A stretch of DNA of 64,000 nt, taken from positions 496,001 to 560,000 of the forward strand of contig NZ_KB905380.1 of the NCBI RefSeq assembly GCF_000379465.1, in the 5' to 3' direction. The translations under genes and the position numbers were made by a program. The notes below the pieces were generated by a model, which saw only the letters and a list, made by a program, of their open reading frames with translations, ran no database searches and had not been told where the DNA came from. Shown here in pieces: positions 18,762 through 27,209 of the stretch (within the stretch, counting starts at the first letter, position 1; each line of letters begins with the position of its first letter). Source of the DNA: Sciscionella marina DSM 45152 (GTDB taxonomy: Bacteria; Actinomycetota; Actinomycetes; Mycobacteriales; Pseudonocardiaceae).

Positions 18762-20299
18762 GGACCGAAGGGCTGCTCGTCCGCCGCGCACACCGTGCCA
18801 TAGGGCGGAACCCTGAGGTGCACAAGGTAATCGCTCGCGATCCGGTCGGCGCAGCGGGAGTGTCCGCCGAGGATCGTGTGCCCGTACGCGTTCACGCTCA
18901 CCAGCCGCGCCTTGCCGAGCAACCAGGTCATCCGCTGGGAGAACGCGTAGGGAGTGGCCGGGTCGAAGTAGTTCCCGAACGTCAGCACCGGCTGGGCGCC
19001 GAAGTTGTGCCACGGCCCCGGATAGCGGTCCGCCGTGCGGGCACCGGGCCACACCGGGCACTGCGCGGCATCGTTGAACGCCTGCCACCGCGCGAACGTG
19101 GGCTGCTCGGGTTCCCAGCGGCGCGCCGCCTCCGGCACATAGTCGTTGCCCGCAGGGAACGGTTTGTCGCTGCAGTTGACCCCGAAATAGGAATCGTCCT
19201 CGGTATAGGGTTTCGTCGCCGCCGCAGCCCTGGCATGGTCGGTTTTCGCGCCGTGCGGCACCGCTGTGCCGTTCACTACCGAATAGATCGCCCGCAGATC
19301 GGTCATCAGCCCGGGAAATGATTTCTGGTCCCACATCGCCTCCGCCACGCGATCGGTGAACCCGCTCAGGGTCTCCACACTGCCGTCGGGCATGGGCAGA
19401 TCGTGGTGCCGCAGATGATCGCGGATCTCGGCGAACTTGGCGGCCGGATCCCCCGAGGAGAAGGCGCAGCGCGGCCCGCTTGCCGCACATCGGGCGAGCA
19501 CCGCACGCAGCGCGTCCTCGAAACCGAGGCCGTGCTCGCGCTCGTGTTCGACGCCGTTTCCGGTACGCAGCAAGGGATTCACGTTCCCGTCGAGCACGAT
19601 CGCCCGGGTGCGGTCCGGGTACATCGCGGCATAGCTCGCACCGATCAGCGTGCCATAGGAATAGCCGACGAAATCGAGCTTCGCGTCCCCGACCGCGGCG
19701 CGCAGCAGATCCAGATCGCGCACGGTGTCCTTGGTGGACATGTGGTACAGCAAGGGCCCCGCGTTACGGCGGCAGGATTCCGCGTAGTTCCGGCGCGCGG
19801 TGAGATCCGCCCGGATCTGCGCCCCGGTGACCGGGGAGGAGACGAAATCGTGCAGTACCCGCTCTTTGTCCTCCGCAGTGCGGAAACACCGCAGTGGCGC
19901 CGACCTGCCCACCCCGCGCGGATCGAAACCGAGAACGTCGAACCGGTCCAGGACCGGTTTCCGGTATTTCTTGTACGCCTCGGTGGTCGCGGTGAATCCG
20001 GAATTCCCCGGGCCTCCCGGATTCGTGAACAGCGTGCCGATCCGGTCCCGCGGATGGTCGGCGAGCCGTTTCATCAGCGCGATATCGATGCCGCCCAGCT
20101 CCGGCCGGTCGTGATCGATGGACACCCGGAAGCTGCCGCAGCGCAGCCGGGCCCGCTCCGCGGCGGGGACGGGAGCGAGCACGGCGGCGGGACAACTTCC
20201 CCATTCGATGCCACGTGGCGCGGCGCGGCCCGCGAGCGCGGTGACCGGCAGCAGCGCGAGGGCGGTGAATACGGCACACCACAGGGAACGCTTCGACAC
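18758..20299 (-). CDS. Secreted S33-family tripeptidyl aminopeptidase-like alpha/beta hydrolase
   Basis: A 513-residue exported serine peptidase. The signal peptide is KRSLWCAVFTALALLPVTAL followed by AGRAA. The catalytic Ser is in GYSYGTLIGA, the Asp in NYFDPATPY and the His in NAYGHTILG; the C-terminal TAP-like domain is present. Relatives (Streptomyces Tap/SlpD type) remove tripeptides or small groups from peptides outside the cell. GTG 20299 is preceded by AAGGAGGT at good spacing. It converges on the monooxygenase gene with a 4-nt overlap. Confidence 0.9.
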   Translation of the reverse strand: MSKRSLWCAVFTALALLPVTALAGRAAPRGIEWGSCPAAVLAPVPAAERARLRCGSFRVSIDHDRPELGGIDIALMKRLADHPRDRIGTLFTNPGGPGNSGFTATTEAYKKYRKPVLDRFDVLGFDPRGVGRSAPLRCFRTAEDKERVLHDFVSSPVTGAQIRADLTARRNYAESCRRNAGPLLYHMSTKDTVRDLDLLRAAVGDAKLDFVGYSYGTLIGASYAAMYPDRTRAIVLDGNVNPLLRTGNGVEHEREHGLGFEDALRAVLARCAASGPRCAFSSGDPAAKFAEIRDHLRHHDLPMPDGSVETLSGFTDRVAEAMWDQKSFPGLMTDLRAIYSVVNGTAVPHGAKTDHARAAAATKPYTEDDSYFGVNCSDKPFPAGNDYVPEAARRWEPEQPTFARWQAFNDAAQCPVWPGARTADRYPGPWHNFGAQPVLTFGNYFDPATPYAFSQRMTWLLGKARLVSVNAYGHTILGGHSRCADRIASDYLVHLRVPPYGTVCAADEQPFGP

Positions 20300-20373
20300 G
20301 TCCTGACCTCCTTGTCACTTGCGTGTGCGAGACAGTCATGCGACTCTTGTCTCACGATGCGAGGAGGTGTCAC

Positions 20374-21273
20374 ATGAGCGGTCCAGAAGACCTAACGCTC
20401 GGCCCGCGGTCCTGGGTGTGGACCTATTCGGGAGACTGGCGCTCGATGCTGATCGCGCCGTGGGTCGGATTCGTCCAGTTGGCCTACCCCGGCCTCGGAG
20501 CCGGTGTGGAACAGCATTCCGCCTTCTATGCCGAACCCTGGGCCCGGCTGTTCCGTTCGGTTCCGCAGATCGCCGGGGTGGTCTACGGGACCGACAAGGG
20601 CACGCGGATCCGCGATCTGCACCACGACTTCAAGGGCGTGGACAGCGAGGGACGGCGCTATCATGCGCTCGATCCCGAGGTGTACTACTGGGCGCACGCC
20701 ACGATCTCCGAGGTCGTCGTGCACATGGTCGGCCATTTCGACCACGAGATGAGCGAGCCGGAACTCGAGCTCGCGTATCACGAGTCCTGCGCGGTCTACC
20801 GGCGTTACGGGGTCTCCACCCGCCCGGTGCCCCGCAGCTCCGCCGCCTACCGCGAGTACTTCGAGCACAACTACACCCAGGTGCTCGAACGCACCCCTGC
20901 GGTCACCGCGTTCATCGAGCTGGCCCGCGATCCGGGTTCGATGACCCAGCCCTGGCTACCCGCCCCGCTGTGGAAGCTCGTCGCCCCGCTGGTGGCCAAT
21001 CCGGCGTGGACGCTCGGGGTCGGCATGCTGCATCCGGCCGCGCGCGAAACCCTCGGGGTGAGCTGGTCCAAGGCCGATCAGCGCCGCTTCGAGCTCATCA
21101 CGAACACGGTGCGCACCGCCTGGCGCGGAGTACCGCTGCGGGCACGTTACATGGCACCGGCGCGCGCCGGGTTCCGCCGCGAGGGCTGGCCGCACGTGCC
21201 ACGGCAGCGCGCCGCGACCGGCTATTGGCGGCTCGCCGCGGACCGCCGGGCGGAACGGCTTGCCGCTGCCTGA
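20374..21273 (+). CDS. Oxygenase MpaB family (DUF2236) protein
   Basis: A 299-residue protein of the MpaB/Lcp-like family. It shows the family features: an N-terminal WTYSGDWRSMLIAPWVGFVQ block, a central HDFKG(V)D and YYWAHATISEVVVHM histidine region that would hold heme or iron, and a C-terminal arginine-rich helix. Family members include MpaB oxygenase from mycophenolic acid synthesis and relate to latex-clearing protein; most bacterial members have unknown substrates. ATG 20374 has GAGGAGG 6 nt upstream. The TetR gene starts 33 nt downstream, so they may form a regulated unit. Confidence 0.82.
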   Translation: MSGPEDLTLGPRSWVWTYSGDWRSMLIAPWVGFVQLAYPGLGAGVEQHSAFYAEPWARLFRSVPQIAGVVYGTDKGTRIRDLHHDFKGVDSEGRRYHALDPEVYYWAHATISEVVVHMVGHFDHEMSEPELELAYHESCAVYRRYGVSTRPVPRSSAAYREYFEHNYTQVLERTPAVTAFIELARDPGSMTQPWLPAPLWKLVAPLVANPAWTLGVGMLHPAARETLGVSWSKADQRRFELITNTVRTAWRGVPLRARYMAPARAGFRREGWPHVPRQRAATGYWRLAADRRAERLAAA

Positions 21274-21306
21274 GCGCCCGGTCTCACCGGCCTTTATGCT
21301 TGCCCG

Positions 21307-21951
21307 GTGGCCGAAGAGGAGATGACCAGCGGGGCGACCGTGCTCGCCGACGCGCTGCTCGACGAGGTGGTGCACACGCACGATCCGGTTGCCGTGCGAA
21401 TCCTCGACGCGGCAACCGAGTCCTATATGGAGCAGGGAATCCGGCGCACCAGCATGGACGAGGTAGCCCGGCGCGCCGGTGTCGGACGCGCCACGGTCTA
21501 CCGCAAGTTCGCCGGCCGGGACAAGCTGACCATCGCGGTGATCGCCAGGGACGCGCAGCGCTTCTTCGCCGAGATCGGGCGGGCGACCGAGAGCATCGCC
21601 GATGTCGGGGAACGGCTGGTGGAGGGGCTGGTCATCGGCCTGCGCTGGATCCGCGAGCAGCCCCTGCTGCACCGGCTGCTGCACACCGAGCCCGAGCTCG
21701 TGCTGCCCGCGGTGACCCTGCACGCCGGTCCCGCGCTGGCCACGATCCGCGAATTCCTCGCCGCCCAGTACCGGGCGAGCGAACCGCCCGCGCTGCGGGT
21801 GCCCATCGATCCGGACGAGGTCGCCGAGATCGTCGTGCGGCTCGCCGTTTCGCTCACCCTGACCCCGGAGACCGTGCTCCCGCTGAACAGCGAGGAACAG
21901 ATCCGCGCCACCGCCCGGCGTTACCTCTCCTTCGTGCTGCCCACCCACTGA
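21307..21951 (+). CDS. TetR-family regulator
   Basis: A 214-residue repressor-type protein with an N-terminal TetR helix-turn-helix (RILDAATESYMEQGI, TSMDEVARRAGVGRATVYRKF) and a divergent C-terminal ligand domain. No ribosome-binding site precedes GTG 21307; instead TATGCT (21295-21300) ends 6 nt before the start, as expected for a leaderless transcript. ATG 21322 is an alternative start. Candidate targets are the preceding MpaB-like gene and possibly the monooxygenase with the 24-bp repeat. Confidence 0.88.
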   Translation: MAEEEMTSGATVLADALLDEVVHTHDPVAVRILDAATESYMEQGIRRTSMDEVARRAGVGRATVYRKFAGRDKLTIAVIARDAQRFFAEIGRATESIADVGERLVEGLVIGLRWIREQPLLHRLLHTEPELVLPAVTLHAGPALATIREFLAAQYRASEPPALRVPIDPDEVAEIVVRLAVSLTLTPETVLPLNSEEQIRATARRYLSFVLPTH

Positions 21952-21972
21952 GGCCTCCCCGCACCGGGGATC

Positions 21973-22938
21973 TCACCCGCGCCGCGCCAGGGTCACCGCG
22001 AACCGCTGCTCCCGATCCGTCCAGTACCGGACCGGAGTGAACCCGGCGGCACCGAGTTCCGCCTCGATCCCAGCCCGCCGGAACTTCGCCGAGACTTCGG
22101 TGCGCAGTTCCTCGCCCGCGGCGAACTCCACGTCGAGGCCGAGCCCGCCGATCCGCACCCGCATCGGCCGCCGTGCGCGCAACCGCATCTCGATCCACTC
22201 CCGATCCGGGTCCCACACCGCGCGGTGCTCGAAGGATTCCGGTTCGAAGTCCGCACCGAGTTCGCGGTTCACCACCCGCAACACATTGCGGTTGAACTCG
22301 GCGGTCACCCCGGCCGCGTCGGCGTAGGCGGGCACCAGCACGGCCGGGTCCTTGACCAGATCGGTACCGAGCAGCAGCCACTCCCCGGGTTCGAGCACGG
22401 CATGCAGCCCGGCGAGGAATTCGGCGCGCGCGGGCGGTTCCAGGTTGCCGATGGTGCCGCCGAGGAACACCAGCATCCGCGGGGCGGCACCGGGAAGCCC
22501 GCCGAGATCGGTGGCGAAGTCCCCGACCACACCGTGCACACCGAGACCCGGATAGTCGATCGCGATCTTCTCCGCGGCCTCGCGCAGCGCGGATTCGGAG
22601 ACGTCGAGCGGCACGAATTCGCGCAGGCTGCCGTGTTCGCCGAGTGCGTCGAGCAGCAGCCTGGTCTTCTCGCTCGATCCGGAGCCGAGCTCGACCAGGG
22701 TGCGCGCCCCGGTCAGCCCGGCGAGGTCGGCGGCACGCGTGCGCAGGATCTCGGCCTCGGCGCGGGTCGGGTAGTACTCGGCCAGTTCGGTGATCCGCTC
22801 GAACAGCCTGCTGCCCTCGGCGTCGTAGAACCACTTGGGCGGCAGGGTCTTCGGCCGCGCGGAGAGTCCGGCGCGCACATCGGCGGCGAGCGCGCGGTCG
22901 AAGTGGTCGGCGGGGAGCCGGTTCTCGATCTCGGTCAT
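21973..22938 (-). CDS. egtD: L-histidine N-alpha-methyltransferase (hercynine synthase)
   Basis: A 321-residue S-adenosylmethionine-dependent enzyme that trimethylates histidine to hercynine, the first step of ergothioneine synthesis. Family signatures include PKWFYDAEGSRLFERITEL, EYYPTRAEAEIL, the SAM site ELGSGSSEKTRLLL and the GTIGNLEP segment. ATG 22938 overlaps the egtB stop as ATGA, so it is translationally coupled as the last gene of egtA-egtB-egtD. Confidence 0.97.
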   Translation of the reverse strand: MTEIENRLPADHFDRALAADVRAGLSARPKTLPPKWFYDAEGSRLFERITELAEYYPTRAEAEILRTRAADLAGLTGARTLVELGSGSSEKTRLLLDALGEHGSLREFVPLDVSESALREAAEKIAIDYPGLGVHGVVGDFATDLGGLPGAAPRMLVFLGGTIGNLEPPARAEFLAGLHAVLEPGEWLLLGTDLVKDPAVLVPAYADAAGVTAEFNRNVLRVVNRELGADFEPESFEHRAVWDPDREWIEMRLRARRPMRVRIGGLGLDVEFAAGEELRTEVSAKFRRAGIEAELGAAGFTPVRYWTDREQRFAVTLARRG

Positions 22939-24230
22939 GCCACGCTCCTCGCGAGCCGGAATCCGGAGAAGATCTGCCTGCGGATCGGGTGATCCCAGTT
23001 GCGGAAGGTGGATCGCATCGCGGCCGCATCGGTGCCGAAGGAACCACCGCGCAGCATCTTGTAGTCCCCGCCGAAGAACGGGGCGGAGTACTCCTTGTAG
23101 GGCATGACCCGGAATTCCGGATAGGGCGCGAAATCGCTGTCGCACCACTCCCAGACATCCCCGATCAGTTGCGCGACCCCGTAATGCGATTCGCCGTCCG
23201 GATAGGCGCCGATCCCGGCCGGGGAAAGGTGGCGCTGGCCGAGGTTGGCATGCCCGGTGCCCGGTTCCGCGTCACCCCACGGGAACCGGGTGCTGCGCCG
23301 GGAACGCGGGTCCCACCGGGCCGCCTTCTCCCATTCGGCCTCGGTCGGCAGCCGTTTGCCCGCCCACCGCGCATAGGCCTGCGCCTCGAAGAAACACACG
23401 TGCACCACGGGTTCCTCCTCCGGGACCGGTTCGGCCTCACCGAACCGCCTGCGCAGCCAGGTGCCGGAATCGCGGAACCAGAACGCGGGCGCGGTCAGGC
23501 CCGCCGCGCACCGGTGCGCCCAGCCACGTTCGCTCCACCACCGCGGATCCCGGTACCCGCCGTCCTCGATGAACCGCCGGTATTCCCCGCAGGTGACGGG
23601 AAACCGGTCGATCGCGAAGGTGTCCGCCCACGCCTGATGCGCGGGCCGCTCGTTGTCCAGCGACCACGGATCCACCGAGGTCCCCATCTCGAACGGGCCC
23701 GCCTCGATCAACACCTCACCCGGGGAACCCGGACCCCGCGGCGCGGGTTCGGCGTGCAGCACCGGTCCACCGGCGCGCAGCTGGTGGGTGGCGAGCATGG
23801 TCTCGTCGTGCTGCTGTTCGTGCTGGATGATCATGCCGAAGGCGAACCCGCCGCTGTGCAGATCGCTGCCCTCGAACGGCACGTGTTCGAGCACATCCAG
23901 CACCTTCGACCGCACCTCGCGGACATAGCCGCGTGCCTCGTCCGGGCCGAGCAGCGGAAGGCTGGGCCGTTCGGCGCGGGGATGTTCGAAGGCGTTGTAG
24001 AGCTCGTCGATGTCCGCGCGCACGGGTTCGCGGCCGCCGACATCGCGCAGCAGCCACAGCTCCTCCTGGTTTCCGATGTGCGCGAGGTCCCAGACCAGCG
24101 GTGACATCAGCGTGGAGTGCTGCGTGGTGAGTTCGGCGTCCTCGATATCGGTGAGTACGGTGCTGCGCTCGCGGGCGCGCCGTAGCCGGATTGCGATGTC
24201 TTCCCGGAACTGTTCGGTGCTCAGGTTCAT
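22935..24230 (-). CDS. egtB: Ergothioneine sulfoxide synthase EgtB
   Basis: A 431-residue non-heme iron enzyme that joins hercynine to a thiol with O2. The N-terminal DinB-like domain carries the iron ligands (LAHIGNQEE and the HxxxHxE motif in QHEQQHDETML), and the C-terminal formylglycine-generating-type domain ends with NWDHPIRRQIFSGFRLAR. The Arg-rich HPRAERP segment and this C-terminal Asp/Arg pair resemble mycobacterial EgtB, which uses gamma-glutamylcysteine, rather than cysteine-using fungal or Egt1-type enzymes. It starts 38 nt after egtA. Confidence 0.96.
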   Translation of the reverse strand: MNLSTEQFREDIAIRLRRARERSTVLTDIEDAELTTQHSTLMSPLVWDLAHIGNQEELWLLRDVGGREPVRADIDELYNAFEHPRAERPSLPLLGPDEARGYVREVRSKVLDVLEHVPFEGSDLHSGGFAFGMIIQHEQQHDETMLATHQLRAGGPVLHAEPAPRGPGSPGEVLIEAGPFEMGTSVDPWSLDNERPAHQAWADTFAIDRFPVTCGEYRRFIEDGGYRDPRWWSERGWAHRCAAGLTAPAFWFRDSGTWLRRRFGEAEPVPEEEPVVHVCFFEAQAYARWAGKRLPTEAEWEKAARWDPRSRRSTRFPWGDAEPGTGHANLGQRHLSPAGIGAYPDGESHYGVAQLIGDVWEWCDSDFAPYPEFRVMPYKEYSAPFFGGDYKMLRGGSFGTDAAAMRSTFRNWDHPIRRQIFSGFRLARSVA

Positions 24231-24268
24231 GGCTTACCCTGCCTCGGTTCTGGTTCGGATACTCGGTC

Positions 24269-25468
24269 TCAGCCGGCCACGAAGGTGTGCAGCCGCTGCT
24301 GCAGCTGCTCGATCACTTGTGCCGCAACGGTTTCCTCGATATCGGTGTGCTCGATCGCCTCGGCTCCGATGGCCACCAGCCCGGCTGCGGCCTGGGCGAT
24401 CACCGGATCGGCGAGCCCGGTGCGCGCCCCATCCAGCCACATGCCCGCCGCGGGCCGGGCCACCTCGAGCGCCCGCTCGGTGTAGGCGTCCGTGCCGAGC
24501 AGGGCGATCAGCAGCAGCGCGGGAGCAAGCCAGCCGCTGCCTGCCTGGGCGTCGATATAGCGCAGTTCCAGGTACCCGTGCGGGCGCACCGGCGGAAACA
24601 TCGTGCTGAGGTGGTAGTCGAGATCATCGGTGGTCGGCAGCGGTTCGAGCGCCCCGCCGATCCAGGCGGCGAAACTGAGCGGGCGCGGCGGGATCCACCG
24701 GTCGCCGAGCGAGCGCACGCACATCACCGGGGCCTCCAAGACCCGGTGCGCCCAGGCCAACGCGGGATCGGCGCCCACTTCGGCGGGACGCATCCGCACC
24801 GGATCGCTGCCGAACACCACCAGCTGGCGCCCGGACACCGCATCGGCCCCCGGGGCGGTGTTGCCGAACAGTGCGCACAGGGCCGGGCCCATCGCGTGCG
24901 CGCACTCCCAGCGCCGCTCCACCCGATCCCGTTCCCCCATGTCCACGCAGACCTGCACGCCCGCCGTGGAACACATCATCCGTTTTCCGTCGCCGCCGAA
25001 CGGTTCGAAGGCCGCCTCCATCGCCGCATAGCGCGGGGTACGCAGCAGCCTGCGCGCCGGGCGATAGGGGTCGAGGCCGTATTCGCCGAGCACCAGCCCG
25101 GCGTCGGTACATCGGCGGCCGAGTTCCGCGAAGTCCGCGGAGAGCGCGGCGAACAGCGCCGTCGCCGAGTCCTCGGCGGGCGAGGAGAGCTCGATCTGCC
25201 CGCCCGGTTCCACCGTGACCTGGCACCCCGAGGGCAGGGGCCGCGCCGGTCCATCCGGCGCCACGGTGGCCGGGGCGGATTCGCCGAGCGCGGCGCGCAG
25301 CCTCGCGGGGTCGAGTGCCGCGGCCGGATCCTCCGCGTGGTGCACCGTCCATTCCAGTTCGAGGCCGTACCTTCGCGGCGGCCCGTGCTTGAAACAGATC
25401 GAGGCCACGTATGCTTCGGCCTCGGCGCGGGTGCGCAGAGCCTTCGGTCGCGTATCCGGACTGATCAT
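24269..25468 (-). CDS. egtA: Glutamate-cysteine ligase EgtA
   Basis: A 399-residue ligase of the GCS2-like family that makes gamma-glutamylcysteine for EgtB. Visible features are YGLELEWTV, QVTVEPGGQIELSSPA, the RMMCSTAGVQVCVDMG core strand and the C-terminal PHGYLELRYIDAQ. ATG 25468 has GAGGAGGGG upstream. It is the first gene of the egt operon, whose promoter must lie in the 153-nt gap shared with acnR. No egtC or egtE follows. Confidence 0.95.
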   Translation of the reverse strand: MISPDTRPKALRTRAEAEAYVASICFKHGPPRRYGLELEWTVHHAEDPAAALDPARLRAALGESAPATVAPDGPARPLPSGCQVTVEPGGQIELSSPAEDSATALFAALSADFAELGRRCTDAGLVLGEYGLDPYRPARRLLRTPRYAAMEAAFEPFGGDGKRMMCSTAGVQVCVDMGERDRVERRWECAHAMGPALCALFGNTAPGADAVSGRQLVVFGSDPVRMRPAEVGADPALAWAHRVLEAPVMCVRSLGDRWIPPRPLSFAAWIGGALEPLPTTDDLDYHLSTMFPPVRPHGYLELRYIDAQAGSGWLAPALLLIALLGTDAYTERALEVARPAAGMWLDGARTGLADPVIAQAAAGLVAIGAEAIEHTDIEETVAAQVIEQLQQRLHTFVAG

Positions 25469-25572
25469 GGTGCCCCTCCTCGGCGGGATCCGGCCCTCAC
25501 TAGGGAAGCTACCGAGAGGGTCCGACAATTCCATGGGCCAAGCGCACCAACCCGGGGACAGAACTTGCCGAG

Positions 25573-25584
25573 CCGTACGTACGG
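25573..25584. promoter_or_regulatory. 12-bp palindrome between egtA and acnR
   Basis: CCGTACGTACGG is a perfect palindrome in the divergent egtA-acnR gap, 38 nt before acnR. It shares GTAC cores with AcnR-type sites but does not match the CAGNAC motif, so its binder is uncertain. Confidence 0.35.
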
Positions 25585-25621
25585 TTTGCGAACCGGCGGG
25601 CGACCCTGGGACGATGGACCG

Positions 25622-26194
25622 GTGCCACGGGTAAGCCAGGATCACCTCGCCGCGCGCAGGCGGCAAATCCTCGATGGCGCGCGCGGTTGCTTCGCGCGGT
25701 TCGGCTACGAGGGCGCCACGGTGCGCAGGCTCGAGGAGGCGACCGGTCTCTCCCGGGGCGCGATCTTCCATCACTTCAAGGACAAGGAATCGCTGTTCCT
25801 CGCCCTCGCCGAGCAGGACGCGGCACGCATGGCCGATGTGGTCGCCGACCAGGGCCTCGTGCAGGTGATGCACGATCTGCTGTCCGCGCAGAGCGACACC
25901 CCCGCCGACTGGCTCGGCACCCGGCTCGAGGTGTCCAGGCGGCTGCGCACCGATCCGGAGTTCCGGGAACGCTGGGCACAGCGCTCGCAACCGCTCACCG
26001 AGGCCACCCGGATGCGCCTGCGCCGCCAGCGCGATGCGGGCAAGCTGCGCGACGACATCGACGTGGATGTGCTGACCTCGTATCTGGAACTGGTGCTCGA
26101 AGGGCTGGTCTCGCATCTGGCCATGGGCCTGCCCGCGGAACATCTCGGACCGGTACTCGATCTGGTCGAGCAGAGTGTGCGCCGGCACCGCTGA
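25622..26194 (+). CDS. acnR: TetR-family aconitase repressor AcnR
   Basis: A 190-residue TetR protein very like corynebacterial/mycobacterial AcnR: PRVSQDHLAARRRQILDGA, GATVRRLEEATGLSRGAIFH and AARMADVVADQGLVQVMHDL are characteristic. AcnR represses aconitase and is reported to respond to citrate with metal. GTG 25622 matches the family N-terminus; no clear ribosome-binding site is seen. Usually acnR sits beside acn, but here it is 9.3 kb downstream and heads an apparent operon with a zinc-ribbon protein, a kinase-like gene and a P450 (gaps of 9, 12 and 15 nt). Confidence 0.9.
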   Translation: MPRVSQDHLAARRRQILDGARGCFARFGYEGATVRRLEEATGLSRGAIFHHFKDKESLFLALAEQDAARMADVVADQGLVQVMHDLLSAQSDTPADWLGTRLEVSRRLRTDPEFRERWAQRSQPLTEATRMRLRRQRDAGKLRDDIDVDVLTSYLELVLEGLVSHLAMGLPAEHLGPVLDLVEQSVRRHR

Positions 26195-26203
26195 GCTGGT
26201 GCG

Positions 26204-26527
26204 GTGATTTGTCCGAAATGTCAGAACGTCATGCGCACGCTCGACAAGAACGGCGTGCACATCGAGCAGTGCGACGGCTGCCACGAGATCTTCCTCGACC
26301 GCGATGAGCTCGAACAGATCGCCAGCGCCGAGCGATCCTTCTACGCGAGCCCGCCGCCCTACCAGCCACCGCACGCCCAGCAGGGTTACCGCGACTCGCC
26401 GCAGCCTTACCGGGGCGGCTACCGGGATTCGCCGCGGCCCTATCACGGTGGTCACCGCGATTCTCCGCGTCCGTACGGTCACCACGAGCGGCGGAAGCGC
26501 GGCTTCCTCGAGCAGCTGTTCGACTGA
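26204..26527 (+). CDS. zf-TFIIB-type zinc-ribbon protein with tandem repeats
   Basis: A 107-residue protein. Residues 1-40 form a zinc ribbon (CPKC, then CDGCHEIFLDRDELEQI), typical of the zf-TFIIB small-protein family. Residues about 60-95 hold three copies of an 11-residue Tyr/Pro/Arg/Gly repeat of the form (Y/H)RDSPxPYxGG, followed by a basic tail. The low-complexity tail suggests flexible binding of RNA, protein or cell wall; function unknown. GTG 26204 is 9 nt after acnR. Confidence 0.8.
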   Translation: MICPKCQNVMRTLDKNGVHIEQCDGCHEIFLDRDELEQIASAERSFYASPPPYQPPHAQQGYRDSPQPYRGGYRDSPRPYHGGHRDSPRPYGHHERRKRGFLEQLFD

Positions 26528-26539
26528 GGGCTGCCCTCG

Positions 26540-27194
26540 GTGCTCGATCCGCTGATCTGCCCGTACTGCGGGCAGCGCGCCGAACGGCCGCTGGTCGAGG
26601 AGAGCGGAATGCTGCGCTGTGACCGGTGCTGGCGCAGGCGCGCGTTCCGCGGACTGCCGCTGCTCGCCCTGACCGGGCCGAGCGGGGCGGGCAAGTCAAC
26701 GGTCGGGCCCGCGCTCGTGGCGGACCTGGCCGAGAAGCTCGTGCTCGCCGAACAGGACGTGCTCTGGCACCCGGAACTGGCCGAGGACGAACCGGGGCAT
26801 CCCCGGTTCCGCCGCACCTGGCCGCGGATGGCCGCGATGCTGCACCAGAGCGGCCGCCCGGTGCTGCTGTGCGGCACCGTGGTTCCCCCCGGAGTTCGAA
26901 CCGCTCCCCGAGCGTGCGCTGTTCTCCGGAATCCACCACTGCGCGCTGACCGCGGAGAACACCGTGCTCGCCCGGCGGCTGCGGGACCGTCCCGCGTGGC
27001 GGCAGTGGGACGCGCCGCGGATCGCCGAGACCTGCGCGTTCAACGACTGGCTTCGCGCGGAGGCGGCCACGATGGATCCGCCCGTCCGGTTACTGGACAC
27101 CACGACCGCACCGCTCGAGGAGACAGTGCGTGCGGTGACCACGTGGGCGCGTGCGGTACTCGGCGGGAAAACCTTGCGTACCACCAGTATGTAA
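26540..27194 (+). pseudogene. Zinc-ribbon P-loop kinase-like protein, frameshifted
   Basis: The N-terminal part has two CxxC pairs (CPYC, CDRC) and a P-loop, TGPSGAGKSTVGP, as in small nucleoside/shikimate-type kinases. The reading frame breaks at a run of six Cs (26885-26890). Removing one C restores PPEFEPLPERALFSGIHHCA and continues through ARRLRDRPAWRQWDAPRIAE to a stop at 27194, giving about 217 residues. The clean continuation on both sides suggests either a very recent mutation or a sequencing error. Substrate unknown; ATPase/kinase assignment is from the P-loop only. Confidence 0.8.
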
Positions 27195-27209
27195 GAGCAT
27201 TCTCGGCCT

